DNA of 64,000 nt from Pseudomonadota bacterium (GTDB taxonomy: Bacteria > Pseudomonadota > Gammaproteobacteria > Xanthomonadales > Rhodanobacteraceae): the NCBI GenBank assembly GCA_018240465.1, contig JAFEFS010000084.1:28473-92472 (forward strand), read 5' to 3'. A program made the position numbers and the translations under genes. Positions within the stretch are counted from its first letter, which is position 1, and every line of letters starts with the position of its first letter. The notes beneath the pieces are model-generated. The model saw only the letters and a program-made list of their open reading frames with translations. It made no database searches and was not told the origin of the DNA. Positions 26,231 through 34,919 of the stretch are shown piece after piece.

Positions 26231-26691
26231 GCACGCGCCTCGATCTTTGCGTGTTCGTGCGCAACGACTTCGGACGGCGCGGCGTGCCGACGTCGCGTTC
26301 ATTCGAGACCTGGGCGCATGCCGCCCTCGCCGGCCGGTGCCGCGGTCGGATCGAGGTCAACATCGCCCTGCTCGACATCGAAGCCGCGCGCGAATGCAAC
26401 CTGCGCTATCGCGGCAAGGACTACGCGACCAATGTGCTGAGCTTTGCGTACGAGTCCGCGCCACACGAGAAGTCCAGGCTGCTCGGCGAGCTTATCCTGT
26501 GCCCGCCGGTCGTCGCGCGCGAGGCTGCCGAGCAAGGCAAGGCGGTGCGCGACCACTACGCGCACCTGACCATCCACGGCATGCTCCACCTGCTCGGCTA
26601 CGACCACGAGAAAGACAGGGACGCCCGCAAGATGGAGGCGCTGGAGTGCCGCATACTGGCCGGATTCGATATCGTCGATCCATATAACTGA
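26227..26691 (+). CDS. ybeY: Endoribonuclease YbeY / rRNA maturation factor
   Basis: 154-residue zinc-dependent RNase needed for 16S rRNA 3' maturation and 70S quality control. The metal-binding motif HGMLHLLGYDH (about residues 119-129) contains all three histidines, and the family sequence NLRYRGKDYATNVLSF lies near residue 58. The GTG start overlaps the phoH stop by 3 bp (GTGA); no better ATG exists in frame before the conserved part. An independent promoter for the next gene lies just downstream. Confidence 0.95.
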   Translation: MSTRLDLCVFVRNDFGRRGVPTSRSFETWAHAALAGRCRGRIEVNIALLDIEAARECNLRYRGKDYATNVLSFAYESAPHEKSRLLGELILCPPVVAREAAEQGKAVRDHYAHLTIHGMLHLLGYDHEKDRDARKMEALECRILAGFDIVDPYN

Positions 26692-26709
26692 CTGAATCAC
26701 AAGGCTTTA

Positions 26710-26738
26710 TTGTTCCGCAAGCGATTCCCCGGTATACT
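26710..26738 (+). promoter_or_regulatory. Candidate sigma-70 promoter for corC
   Basis: TTGTTC and TATACT are separated by 17 bases, 35 bp before the corC start. It would allow corC and its partner to be made independently of phoH-ybeY. Confidence 0.62.
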
Positions 26739-26773
26739 GCACGGCCGCCCGGATGGGCTTTGCCTCGACGTAG

Positions 26774-27622
26774 ATGAACGACGATCCTCCGAATTCGGCC
26801 CCGCCGCGATCCTGGTTGGACCGGATCAGCCAGTTGGTATCTGGCGAACCGCGCAACATCGAAGAATTGCTCGAGGAGCTGCGCCACGCGCAGGCGAACG
26901 GCCTGCTTTCCAATGACACTCTGTCGATGGTCGAAGGCGCCATCGAAGTGGCCGATCAGCAGGTCGGCGACGTGATGGTTCCGCGCGCACAAATGGTCGT
27001 CCTGCCGGTCGATGCGCCTTTCGACGAGATCCTGCGCCGCGTGGTCGACTCGGGTCATTCGCGCTTTCCCGTGCACGGCGAAGACGCCGATGAGATCGTC
27101 GGCATCCTGCTCGCCAAGGACCTGCTCCGCAGCTTCGCCGGCAGCGAGGTTCCGAGCAACATCCGCGCGTTGCTGCGCCCGGTGGCGATGATTCCCGAGT
27201 CGAAGCGGCTCGACATCCTGCTCAAGGAGTTCCGCCTCTCGCGCAACCACATGGCGATCGTGATGGACGAATACGGCGGCGTCGCCGGCCTGATCACGAT
27301 CGAAGACGTGCTCGAGGAAATCGTCGGCGAGATCGACGACGAGCACGACGAGGAGGACCCGGCACGCAAGAAACTGATCCAGGCCCAGCCCGATGGCCGT
27401 TACCTGGTCAATGCGTTGACCCCGATCGCGGATTTCAACGAACGCCTCGGCAGCCAGTTCTCCGACGACGAATTCGACACGATCGGCGGCATGGTCACGA
27501 GCGAGTTCGGCCACCTGCCCGAAACCGGCGAGGAAGTCGACCTCGGCGGCTTCCATTTCCACGTCACCCGCGCCGACGATCGCCGCGTACTGCAGTTCGC
27601 GGTGCGACCCGCCGATGTCTGA
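26774..27622 (+). CDS. corC: CorC/HlyC-type CBS-domain protein (YbeX)
   Basis: 282-residue cytosolic protein with paired CBS domains (about 65-190: DVMVPRAQMVVLPVDAPFDE, HSRFPVHGEDADEIVGILLA, FRLSRNHMAIVMDEYGGVAG) and the C-terminal CorC_HlyC domain (about 205-280). Known as a Mg/Co efflux accessory and, in E. coli YbeX, linked to ribosome metabolism together with ybeZ and ybeY. It lacks the DUF21 membrane domain of its larger relatives. It overlaps the next gene by 8 bp, so translation is coupled. Confidence 0.93.
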   Translation: MNDDPPNSAPPRSWLDRISQLVSGEPRNIEELLEELRHAQANGLLSNDTLSMVEGAIEVADQQVGDVMVPRAQMVVLPVDAPFDEILRRVVDSGHSRFPVHGEDADEIVGILLAKDLLRSFAGSEVPSNIRALLRPVAMIPESKRLDILLKEFRLSRNHMAIVMDEYGGVAGLITIEDVLEEIVGEIDDEHDEEDPARKKLIQAQPDGRYLVNALTPIADFNERLGSQFSDDEFDTIGGMVTSEFGHLPETGEEVDLGGFHFHVTRADDRRVLQFAVRPADV

Positions 27623-28889
27623 TCACGCCGGCGCACTGCCCCGCGCTTGGCAACGCGTTCTCGCAGCGTTGTGTTGCTGCTGCCTGCTGATCCCGGCGGC
27701 GCACGCACAAATCAGCGCAGCCGATGCAGCGCAGCCTGGCGCCAATCTCACCGTCGCCCTGGTATCCTTCGGCCCCGGCAAGGAAGTATGGGAGCGCTTC
27801 GGCCACAACGCGATCGAGATACGCGACGGCAGCACCGGCGTTGCACGCCTGTACAACTACGGCATGTTCGATTTCGCGCAGGAGAATTTTTTCGTCAACT
27901 TCGCGCGCGGCCGCATGATGTATCGCATCGCGGTCGGCGACCCGGCCGATGAATACCCGATCTATGTCGACGAAGGTCGCTGGATCGTGCGCCAGCAACT
28001 GAACCTCTCGCCGATCCAGCGCGCCAGGCTGGCCGAATACCTCGAAGTCAACGCACGCCCGGAGAACGCGCAGTACCGTTACGACTACTTCCGCTCGAAC
28101 TGCTCGACCAAGGTGCGCGATGCCATCGACGGCGCACTCGGCGGCGCGATCAAGGCGCAACTCATCTCGCCATCGCGCGGTTTCAGCTACCGCATGGACG
28201 CCGATCGCCTGATGCGTCCCGATACGGCGCTGATGCTGGCCATCGACGCCGGTCTGGGTCCCTACGCCGACCAGCGCCTGTCGTACTGGGACGAGAGCTT
28301 CGTGCCGATGGAATTCATGCGCCACGCGCGCGAGATCACGCTGCGCGACGCCAATGGCCAGACGATTCCGCTCGTCGCCAACGAAACCGTGATCAACAAA
28401 GGGCATTTGCCCGATCCGCAGGAATTCCCGCCGCGCTGGACCTGGGGCGCGCTCGCGACCGGCATGCTTGCAGCGCTGATCCTGCTTGGCCTCGCGCGCG
28501 CGCGCGAGCGCGCGGCGGCGCGTATCGCGTTCGCGGCGAGCGCGAGCCTGATCGCCCTCGTCTGCGGCATCGGCGGCCTCATTCTTGTCGGCCTGTGGGC
28601 CTTCACCGAACACGTCTCCGCTTGGCGCAACGAAAATACCTTGCTGCTGAACCCGCTGTGCTTTCTTCTGCTGCCAGCATGGCTCGGCGCGTTCCGCCGG
28701 CGCTGGCAACCTTCACGCTTTGCGCAACGTGTTGCATGGGCAATCGCGTTCTGCGCCATCCTCGCCTGGTTCGTGAAAATCCTGCCCGGCTTCGTCCAGG
28801 ACAACTGGTTCTGGATCGCGTTGCTGCTGCCCATCCACCTCGCCCTGGCCTTGGTCCTCGCACAAATCGCTGCGCACCGGTATTCGTAG
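27615..28889 (+). CDS. DUF4105 membrane protein
   Basis: 424 residues: signal-like N-terminus (VLAALCCCCLLIPAAHAQ), a periplasmic DUF4105 domain (about 35-250: GPGKEVWERFGHNAIEIRD, YNYGMFDFAQENFFVNFARG, YRYDYFRSNCSTKVRDAID) and about four C-terminal membrane helices (about 275-420). The His and Cys in the FGHNAIEI and NCSTKVRD motifs resemble a papain-like/NlpC fold, so a periplasmic hydrolase or transpeptidase role is possible; no function is established. It takes the position of lnt in the enteric ybeZ-ybeY-ybeX-lnt order. The 8-bp overlap with corC implies coupling. Confidence 0.8.
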   Translation: MSDHAGALPRAWQRVLAALCCCCLLIPAAHAQISAADAAQPGANLTVALVSFGPGKEVWERFGHNAIEIRDGSTGVARLYNYGMFDFAQENFFVNFARGRMMYRIAVGDPADEYPIYVDEGRWIVRQQLNLSPIQRARLAEYLEVNARPENAQYRYDYFRSNCSTKVRDAIDGALGGAIKAQLISPSRGFSYRMDADRLMRPDTALMLAIDAGLGPYADQRLSYWDESFVPMEFMRHAREITLRDANGQTIPLVANETVINKGHLPDPQEFPPRWTWGALATGMLAALILLGLARARERAAARIAFAASASLIALVCGIGGLILVGLWAFTEHVSAWRNENTLLLNPLCFLLLPAWLGAFRRRWQPSRFAQRVAWAIAFCAILAWFVKILPGFVQDNWFWIALLLPIHLALALVLAQIAAHRYS

Positions 28890-28961
28890 ACGCGCGCCGC
28901 GCGATTGCTGCCGTGACCGCACTTCCTGCATGATGCGCCGGTCAACGGCCATGGCGATAGA

Positions 28962-30008
28962 ATGATGGACATGCAAGTCCAATCCGGCGCTCAAGCCAAC
29001 GCCCCCGCAACCGCGCCGCCGGACGCAGCGGCGACGCCGATGCTGGTCAACTGCATCGCCTACGGCAAGGACGGGCGCAAACTGCGCGACGTCGCGCTCG
29101 ACGATATCAGCAACGTACTGCAGTACGCCGACCAGTTCATCTGGGTCGGCCTGCACGAACCCGACGAGGCGCTGCTCGGCAAGCTGCAGGAGGAGTTCGG
29201 CCTGCACGACCTCGCGATCGAGGACGCGCACCGCGCGCACCAGCGACCGAAGATCGAGATCTACGACGACGTTCTGTTCGTCGTCCTGCACACCGCGCAG
29301 GTCGTGACCGGCAAGATCGAGTTCGGCGAGACGCACATCTTCCTCGGCAGGAACTTCCTGCTCACGGTCCGCCATGGCGCCTCGCTGTCCTATGCCGCGC
29401 CGCGCAAGGCCTGCGAGCAAACGCCGGAACTCATGACGCTGGGGCCGAGTTACGCGATGTACGCCGTGCTCGACTTCATCGTCGACAACTTCATGCCGAT
29501 CGTGTCGACGTTCAAGGAAGAACTGCACGAGCTCGAAAAGGAAATTTTCGAGGACACGTTCAAGCGCGAAGTGATCGAGCGCCTGTATCTGCTCAAGCGC
29601 GAACTCGTCACCCTGCGCCTGGCGGTGTCGCCGATGCAGGACATCCTCAATCAGCTTTCGCGATTCCACGGCCGCCAGGTCGACGACGAGGTGCGCCCGT
29701 ACCTGCGCGACGTCTACGACCACGCCACGCGCATCAGCGATGCGACCAACACGATGGGCGAGTTGCTGACCGCGGCGATGAACGTCAACCTCGCGATGGT
29801 CAGCGTCGCCCAGAACGAAGTGGTCAAGCGCCTTGCCGGCTGGGCCGGTCTGCTCGCCGCACCGACGCTGATCGCGAGCTGGTACGGCATGAACTTCCAC
29901 AACATGCCCGAGCTTTCCAGCGATCACGGCTACTACGTGTTGATCGGCGCCACGGTGGCGATCTGCGTCGGTCTGTACGTCGTACTCAAGCGCGCGAAGT
30001 GGCTGTAG
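28962..30008 (+). CDS. corA: Magnesium/cobalt transporter CorA
   Basis: 348-residue CorA-family divalent cation channel. A large cytoplasmic domain (residues 1-280) is followed by two C-terminal membrane helices. The pore motif GMN is present in SWYGMNFHNMPEL, ahead of the last helix (YYVLIGATVAICVGLYVVL), and the C-terminus is basic (KRAKWL). The N-terminus is Ala/Pro-rich and begins MMDMQVQ; starting three codons later is equally possible. Its gene follows the corC pair on the same strand by 73 bp. Confidence 0.95.
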   Translation: MMDMQVQSGAQANAPATAPPDAAATPMLVNCIAYGKDGRKLRDVALDDISNVLQYADQFIWVGLHEPDEALLGKLQEEFGLHDLAIEDAHRAHQRPKIEIYDDVLFVVLHTAQVVTGKIEFGETHIFLGRNFLLTVRHGASLSYAAPRKACEQTPELMTLGPSYAMYAVLDFIVDNFMPIVSTFKEELHELEKEIFEDTFKREVIERLYLLKRELVTLRLAVSPMQDILNQLSRFHGRQVDDEVRPYLRDVYDHATRISDATNTMGELLTAAMNVNLAMVSVAQNEVVKRLAGWAGLLAAPTLIASWYGMNFHNMPELSSDHGYYVLIGATVAICVGLYVVLKRAKWL

Positions 30009-30361
30009 GCACATTCGCGCAACGTGCGCGCAGGGTGGCGCCGCGAACTACCCGCGAGTCCGGGCCACCTCGTCGCCCGGCCTTCCGGCTGTGCCTTGAG
30101 CCACACATTCAGACTCGATTTCGGCCCGGGCCAGGCGGCGGTGAACGCCGCCATCGTCAACATCGGCAGGAACGGCACGGTCGTCCTGTTCCGCTCGGGC
30201 GGGGAACACGCATCTGATCACCGACGAAACCGGCGGGTCCGCACTGGATCGGCAATCCGGCGAGGCGAGCGGCGCACGGGCATTTGGCCGAAAGCTCGTC
30301 TTGACGGCACCCCGACCGCACACGACACTCGCGCGGACATGAATTATCGGCGAGAGGGGCT
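30009..30361. other. 353-bp gap with no recognised gene (corA-cstA)
   Basis: GC-rich sequence with no gene I can support. A plus-strand frame (30024-30365) reads through part of it and contains AAVNAAIVNIGRNGTVVLF, but it is short, Arg-rich at both ends and resembles no family. No strong promoter, terminator or long repeat was seen. It presumably holds the cstA promoter near the right end. Confidence 0.4.
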
Positions 30362-32419
30362 ATGAACGGCATTGTCGGCAAGCTGGTCTGGGGCGCAGTC
30401 GCGGTTGCCGGTGCAATGTGTCTGGGCGTCGTCGCGTTGAGCCGCGGCGAGTCGGTCAACGCCATCTGGCTGGTCGCCGCCGCGCTCGCGGTGTTCGCCA
30501 TCGCCTACCGCTTCTATTCGAAGTTCATCGCCGACAAGGTGCTCGGTCTGGATCCCACGCGCGCCACGCCCGCGCGCCTGCGCAACGACGGCCTCGACTA
30601 CGTGCCGACCGACAAGTGGATCGTCTACGGTCACCACTTCGCCGCGATCGCCGGCGCCGGCCCGCTGGTCGGCCCGGTGCTCGCCGCGCAGATGGGCTAT
30701 CTGCCGGGCACGCTGTGGATTCTCGCCGGCGTCGTCCTCGCCGGCGCGGTGCAGGACTTCATGGTCCTCGGGCTGTCGGTGCGCCGCGACGCACGTTCGC
30801 TCGGCCACATGCTGCGCGCCGAACTCGGCAACGCCGCCGGCGTGACCTGCATGATCGGCGTGCTCGTGCTGATGATGATCGTGCTCGCCGTACTCGCGCT
30901 GGTCGTGGTCAAGGCGCTCGCGATCAGCCCGTGGGGCACGTTCACCGTGGCCTGCACGATTCCGATCGCGATCTTCATGGGCATCTATCTGCGCTTCCTG
31001 CGCCCCGGCCGCGTGCTGGAAGTGTCGATCATCGGCCTCGTGCTGCTGCTCGTCTCGATCTGGCTCGGCGGCGTGGTCGCGGCCGACCCGGCGTGGGCGC
31101 CCTGCTTCACCTTCAGCGCAAAACAACTCGCCTGGCTCGTGATCGGCTACGGCTTCTTCGCCTCGGTGCTGCCGGTGTGGCTGCTGCTCGCGCCGCGCGA
31201 CTACCTCTCCACCTTCCTCAAGGTCGGCACGATCGCGCTGCTGGCGATCGCGATCTTGCTCTCGGCTCCGTACCTGCAGATGCCGGCGGTGACGAAATTC
31301 ATCGACGGCACCGGTCCGGTGTTCCAGGGCAACCTGTTTCCGTTCCTGTTCATCACGATCGCCTGCGGCGCGGTCTCGGGCTGGCACTCGATCATCTCCT
31401 CGGGCACGACGCCGAAGCTGCTGTCGAACGAAGCCGAGGCGCGCATGGTCGGCTACGGCGGCATGCTGACCGAAGCCGCGGTCGCGATCATGGCGATCAT
31501 CGCCGCGAGCGCACTGCATCCCGGCGTCTACTTCGCGATGAACTCGCCCAGTGCATTGATAGGCAGCGATGTCGCGAGCGCAGCGTCGGCGATCAGCCAG
31601 TGGGGCTTCATCGTCACCCCCGAGCAGCTCACGCAGACGGCGAAGGACATCGGCGAATCGACCATCCTCTCGCGCGCCGGCGGCGCGCCGACGCTCGCGG
31701 TCGGCATGGCGCAACTGCTGCACGGAATCATGCCCAGCGAAGGCATGATGGCGTTCTGGTACCACTACGCGATCCTGTTCGAGGCGCTGTTCATCCTGAC
31801 CACCGTCGATGCCGGCACGCGCGTCGGCCGTTTCATGATCCAGGAACTCGTCGGCCTCGCCGTGCCGGCGCTGAAGAGGACCGAATCCTGGGGCGCGAAC
31901 ATCGTCACCACGATCTTCTGCGTCGCGATCTGGGGTTATTTCCTCTACGCGGGTGCGACCGATCCGCTCGGCGGCATCAACACGCTGTGGCCGCTGTTCG
32001 GCATCGCCAACCAGATGCTCGCGGCGATCGCGCTGACCCTGTGCCTGGTCGTCGTGGTGAAGAAGAAACTATCGCGCTACGCCTGGGTGCCCGGCCTGCC
32101 GGCCGCATGGCTGGTGATCTGCACGCTGAGCGCGGGTTGGGTCAAGCTGTTCGACGCGAAGATCAGCTTCCCCGCCGCTGCGGCCAAGTATTCGCAGGGC
32201 ATCGCGGACGGCAAACTGATTGCGCCGGCGAAAACCGCGGCCGAAATGCAGCAGATCGTCACCAACAACACCATCGATGCGGTGTTGACCGGACTGTTCA
32301 TGGCGCTCGTCGTCGCCACCGTCGCGTTCGGCGCGCGCGCGATCCTCAAGGCAAACGCCGCCGCGCAGCCGACCGTGAACGAGGAGCCCTACATCGCCCT
32401 CGCCTCGCTGTCGCGCTGA
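30362..32419 (+). CDS. cstA: Carbon starvation protein A / peptide-pyruvate transporter
   Basis: 685-residue polytopic inner-membrane protein with about 16-18 helices, close to the family length. Signatures include DYVPTDKWIVYGHHFAAIAG, AGPLVGPVLAAQMGYLPGTL and AVQDFMVLGLSVRRDARSLG near the N-terminus, SGWHSIISSGTTPKLL in the middle and GRFMIQELVG later. CstA-family proteins transport peptides or pyruvate, and are induced by carbon starvation in enterics. It is followed by a small ybdD gene, the standard partner. A long frame on the same strand, offset by one base, is Arg/His-rich and only a shadow. Confidence 0.95.
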   Translation: MNGIVGKLVWGAVAVAGAMCLGVVALSRGESVNAIWLVAAALAVFAIAYRFYSKFIADKVLGLDPTRATPARLRNDGLDYVPTDKWIVYGHHFAAIAGAGPLVGPVLAAQMGYLPGTLWILAGVVLAGAVQDFMVLGLSVRRDARSLGHMLRAELGNAAGVTCMIGVLVLMMIVLAVLALVVVKALAISPWGTFTVACTIPIAIFMGIYLRFLRPGRVLEVSIIGLVLLLVSIWLGGVVAADPAWAPCFTFSAKQLAWLVIGYGFFASVLPVWLLLAPRDYLSTFLKVGTIALLAIAILLSAPYLQMPAVTKFIDGTGPVFQGNLFPFLFITIACGAVSGWHSIISSGTTPKLLSNEAEARMVGYGGMLTEAAVAIMAIIAASALHPGVYFAMNSPSALIGSDVASAASAISQWGFIVTPEQLTQTAKDIGESTILSRAGGAPTLAVGMAQLLHGIMPSEGMMAFWYHYAILFEALFILTTVDAGTRVGRFMIQELVGLAVPALKRTESWGANIVTTIFCVAIWGYFLYAGATDPLGGINTLWPLFGIANQMLAAIALTLCLVVVVKKKLSRYAWVPGLPAAWLVICTLSAGWVKLFDAKISFPAAAAKYSQGIADGKLIAPAKTAAEMQQIVTNNTIDAVLTGLFMALVVATVAFGARAILKANAAAQPTVNEEPYIALASLSR

Positions 32420-32431
32420 ATTCATTGGTGC

Positions 32432-32486
32432 GCTCAATCCTGATTGCGAAGATAAAAGGCGGCCATCCATGATCACACTGCTCGAA
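32432..32486 (-). repeat. 57-bp dispersed repeat, copy 3 (reversed, cstA-ybdD gap)
   Basis: Reading the minus strand, TCGAGCAGTGTGATCATGGA then TGGCCGCCTTTTATCTTCGC and AATCAGGATTGAGC. The central GGATGGCCGC and TTTT match the copy at 18278-18334 exactly, and the ends align with two or three small gaps. The repeat again sits between two genes of one operon and touches the ybdD start codon. Confidence 0.55.
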
Positions 32487-32689
32487 TGAACGGGAACGAG
32501 GTTTTGCAACAATTCTGGCGCCGCGCCGTGCAGACGGCGCGCCTCGCGATCGGCGTGCCCGATTACGACACCTACGTGCGGCACCTGCGCCGCAACCACC
32601 CCGAGCGCGCGATCCCGAGCTACGAGGAATTCTTCCACCAGCGTCAGGAGGCGCGCTACAAGAACGGCGGCACGCGCGGCTGCTGCTGA
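32486..32689 (+). CDS. ybdD: YbdD/YjiX family small protein, CstA partner
   Basis: 67-residue cytosolic protein of the DUF466 family. GVPDYDTYVRHLRRNHPERA and SYEEFFHQRQEARY are family signatures, and the Cys-Cys C-terminus (RGCC) is typical. It usually lies immediately downstream of cstA or btsT transporters, where it is believed to modulate or stabilise the transporter; that role is inferred. The start ATG lies at the edge of a repeat. No clear terminator follows. Confidence 0.9.
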   Translation: MNGNEVLQQFWRRAVQTARLAIGVPDYDTYVRHLRRNHPERAIPSYEEFFHQRQEARYKNGGTRGCC

Positions 32690-32777
32690 GCCGCGCACTG
32701 TCGTCGCCGCATGGTTGCAATTCGCCCGCGCAGACCGCATTGTCTGGCGCCTGATTCGATTTACCGCCCCCGTCTGC

Positions 32778-33677
32778 ATGAAGTGGTTCCTGCTCGCCCT
32801 GTTCATCGTGCCCGCGATCTACGTGCATTTCCGCGGCCGCGTGCGCTACAACCCGTTCCGCCAGCTCGGCGATCATTCGACGATCTTCGCGCCACTGAAC
32901 CTGTTCATGTACGCGTTTTCGCGCGTACGCGCGAACCCGTACCTGCCGCCATCCGAACTGGCGGGCGTGGACAAGCTGCGCGCGCACTGGCGGGAAATCC
33001 GCGACGAGGCGCTCGCGCTGCGCGCAGCGCACGAGATCAAAGCGTCGAACCAGTACAACGACGTCGGCTTCAACTCGTTTTTCCGCTTCGGCTGGAAGCG
33101 CTTCTACTTGAAGTGGTACGACGACGCGCATCCCTCGGCGCTGAAGCTGTGCCCGCTGACCACGCAGTTGCTCAAGCAACTGCCGCAGGTCAAGGCGGCG
33201 ATGTTCGCCGAGTTGCCGTCCGGCGCGCGCCTGATGAAGCACCGCGACCCGTACGCGGGCTCGCTGCGCTATCACCTCGGCCTGGTCACGCCGAACGACG
33301 ACGGCTGCTGGATCGACGTCGACGGCCAGCGCTACAGCTGGCGCGACGGCGAGGATGTGGTCTTCGACGAGACCTACATCCATCACGCCAAGAACGAGAC
33401 GCAGACCGACCGCATCATCCTGTTCTGCGACGTCGAACGTCCGATGAGGTATCGCTGGGCGCAGTCGGTCAACGACTGGTTCGGCCGCCACCTCGTGCGC
33501 GCGGCGAGTTCGCCGAACGAGGCGGGTGACGCCACCGGCGGGCTCAACCGCGTGTTCAAGTACTTCTACGCGGTGCGCCTCAAGGGCAAGGCGCTCAAGG
33601 AAAGCAACAAGCGCCTGTACTACGCGATCAAGTGGTCGATCGGCGTTGCCGTGCTCGCGCTGATCATCTGGTTGTAG
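32778..33677 (+). CDS. lpxO: Lipid A 2-hydroxylase LpxO-like Fe(II)/2-oxoglutarate dioxygenase
   Basis: 299-residue member of the aspartyl/asparaginyl beta-hydroxylase family, anchored by hydrophobic segments at both ends (KWFLLALFIVPAIYVHFRG and WSIGVAVLALIIWL). FRQLGDHSTIFAPLN and MKHRDPYAGSLRYHLGL are LpxO signatures. The Fe ligands are expected among KHRD and the later HH pair (DETYIHHAKNETQ), and a C-terminal arginine pairs with 2-oxoglutarate. LpxO hydroxylates the secondary acyl chain of lipid A, altering envelope resistance. The start at 32778 gives the standard N-terminus; the longer start at 32715 adds an unlikely basic segment. DsbA-family and cupin genes follow. Confidence 0.88.
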   Translation: MKWFLLALFIVPAIYVHFRGRVRYNPFRQLGDHSTIFAPLNLFMYAFSRVRANPYLPPSELAGVDKLRAHWREIRDEALALRAAHEIKASNQYNDVGFNSFFRFGWKRFYLKWYDDAHPSALKLCPLTTQLLKQLPQVKAAMFAELPSGARLMKHRDPYAGSLRYHLGLVTPNDDGCWIDVDGQRYSWRDGEDVVFDETYIHHAKNETQTDRIILFCDVERPMRYRWAQSVNDWFGRHLVRAASSPNEAGDATGGLNRVFKYFYAVRLKGKALKESNKRLYYAIKWSIGVAVLALIIWL

Positions 33678-33693
33678 CGTCGGGATCGTGATC

Positions 33694-34302
33694 ATGTCCG
33701 CCGTTCCGCTGCGCGTCGACATCTGGTCGGACTTCGTTTGCCCGTTCTGCTTCATCGGCGCGCTGCGCCTGGAGCAGCTCGCCGCGCAACGTGCGCTGGC
33801 CCTGCACTGGCATGCATTCCAGTTGCGCCCGGCCGGCGCACCGCCGATGGACGCGGCCAAGCGTGAGTGGATCGGCGAACATACACCCCGGCTCGCCGCG
33901 CAAATGCGCGAGGAATTCGGCCTCGACATCAAGCGCGGCCCGCTCGACATTGATACGCGCGCCGCGCACCGCCTGTTCGCCGCGTCGCTGGAAGCCGGCA
34001 AAGGCGTACAACTGCACGATGCGCTGTTTCGCGCCTACTGGCTGCAAGGCGAGGACATTTCCGATCCGAACGTACTTGCCGCGATCGCCGCAAAGAACGG
34101 TTTCGACGGCACCACCGCGATTTCCGGCCACGACCAGGCGAGTGAGCGATCCGTCGCCGCCGACCTGGCGCAGGCCGCACAGTACGGTTTCCAGGGCGTT
34201 CCCGCGCTGGTTTTCGGGAGGAAGTATTATGTCAGCGGCGCGCAGCCGCTCGCCGTGTTCGCGCAGGCCGCGGAGCAAGCCGCGTCCGAACAGGACGCGT
34301 GA
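33694..34302 (+). CDS. DsbA-family oxidoreductase, FrnE-like
   Basis: 202-residue thioredoxin-fold protein of the DsbA/FrnE group. The active site CPFC is at C16-C19 (WSDFVCPFCFIG), and a cis-Pro motif occurs near the end (GFQGVPALVFGRKYYVSGAQ). FrnE-type members are cytosolic disulfide isomerase/oxidoreductases and this one has no signal peptide. A GTG six bases upstream could also be used; ATG at 33694 is preferred. The cupin gene follows after 13 bp, suggesting cotranscription. Confidence 0.9.
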   Translation: MSAVPLRVDIWSDFVCPFCFIGALRLEQLAAQRALALHWHAFQLRPAGAPPMDAAKREWIGEHTPRLAAQMREEFGLDIKRGPLDIDTRAAHRLFAASLEAGKGVQLHDALFRAYWLQGEDISDPNVLAAIAAKNGFDGTTAISGHDQASERSVAADLAQAAQYGFQGVPALVFGRKYYVSGAQPLAVFAQAAEQAASEQDA

Positions 34303-34315
34303 CGCGGCGACGGCA

Positions 34316-34795
34316 ATGCACTCGCGCGCCACCGAATTGATCGACACGCTGCGCCTCGCGCCCCACCCGGAAGGCGGCCGCTATCGCCGTGCATACACTT
34401 CCACTTCGCAACTCTTGCACAACGGCACGATGCGGTCGGCGACGACCGCGATCCACTATCTGCTCTGCGCCGGCGAGGTCAGCCGCTGGCATCGTATCGA
34501 TGCCGACGAAGTCTGGCAGCACCATGAGGGCGATGCGCTCGAATTGATGCTGTTCGATGCGGCGACCGGAAAACTCGACCTCCACCGCCTCGGCCGCAGC
34601 GACGACCGACAGCACCCGCTGGTCGGTGTGCCGGCCGGCATCTGGCAGGCCGCACGCCCGCTCGGTGACTACGCGCTGGTCGGTTGCAGCGTCGCACCTG
34701 GCTTCGACTTCACCGGCTTCCGGCTGCTCGACGCCGACGCGGCGGCGCTGGACGCCCTGGCGCAAGCCGCGCCGGACGCACTCCGGTATCGCTGA
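34316..34795 (+). CDS. Cupin domain protein, DUF985 family
   Basis: 159-residue single-domain beta-barrel of the DUF985 cupin family. PHPEGGRYRRAY near residue 17 and AIHYLLCAGEVSRWHRIDAD, then WQHHEGDALELML are the conserved blocks, with His residues suited to metal binding. GCSVAPGFDFTGFRLLD ends the domain. Substrate unknown; members have been compared to sugar-binding and isomerase cupins. It is the last gene before the strong promoter of the next transcription unit. Confidence 0.85.
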   Translation: MHSRATELIDTLRLAPHPEGGRYRRAYTSTSQLLHNGTMRSATTAIHYLLCAGEVSRWHRIDADEVWQHHEGDALELMLFDAATGKLDLHRLGRSDDRQHPLVGVPAGIWQAARPLGDYALVGCSVAPGFDFTGFRLLDADAAALDALAQAAPDALRYR

Positions 34796-34857
34796 CAAGC
34801 CATGCCAACCCGCGCGGTGCAGGTATGGCGGCGTTCGCGGGCAACAAGCCCACGCTG

Positions 34858-34887
34858 TTGACAGTCCGGCGCATGCCCCCGGATAAT
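34858..34887 (+). promoter_or_regulatory. Strong sigma-70 promoter for the GT2-DUF2304-GT4 operon
   Basis: A perfect TTGACA is separated by 18 bases from GATAAT (5 of 6 consensus). The predicted transcript begins about 25 bases before the TTG start of the GT2 gene, leaving a short leader with the aagga ribosome binding site. It is the best consensus promoter in the window. Confidence 0.75.
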
Positions 34888-34919
34888 GCCTTGATTTTCA
34901 AGCAATAAGGACCCGCGCC

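Noticed and set aside
30418..32472. 684-codon open frame on the plus strand, offset from cstA
   Set aside because: Its protein is dominated by Arg, His and Ala, with no family, and lies fully on cstA, whose own frame has clear transporter motifs. A high-GC shadow.
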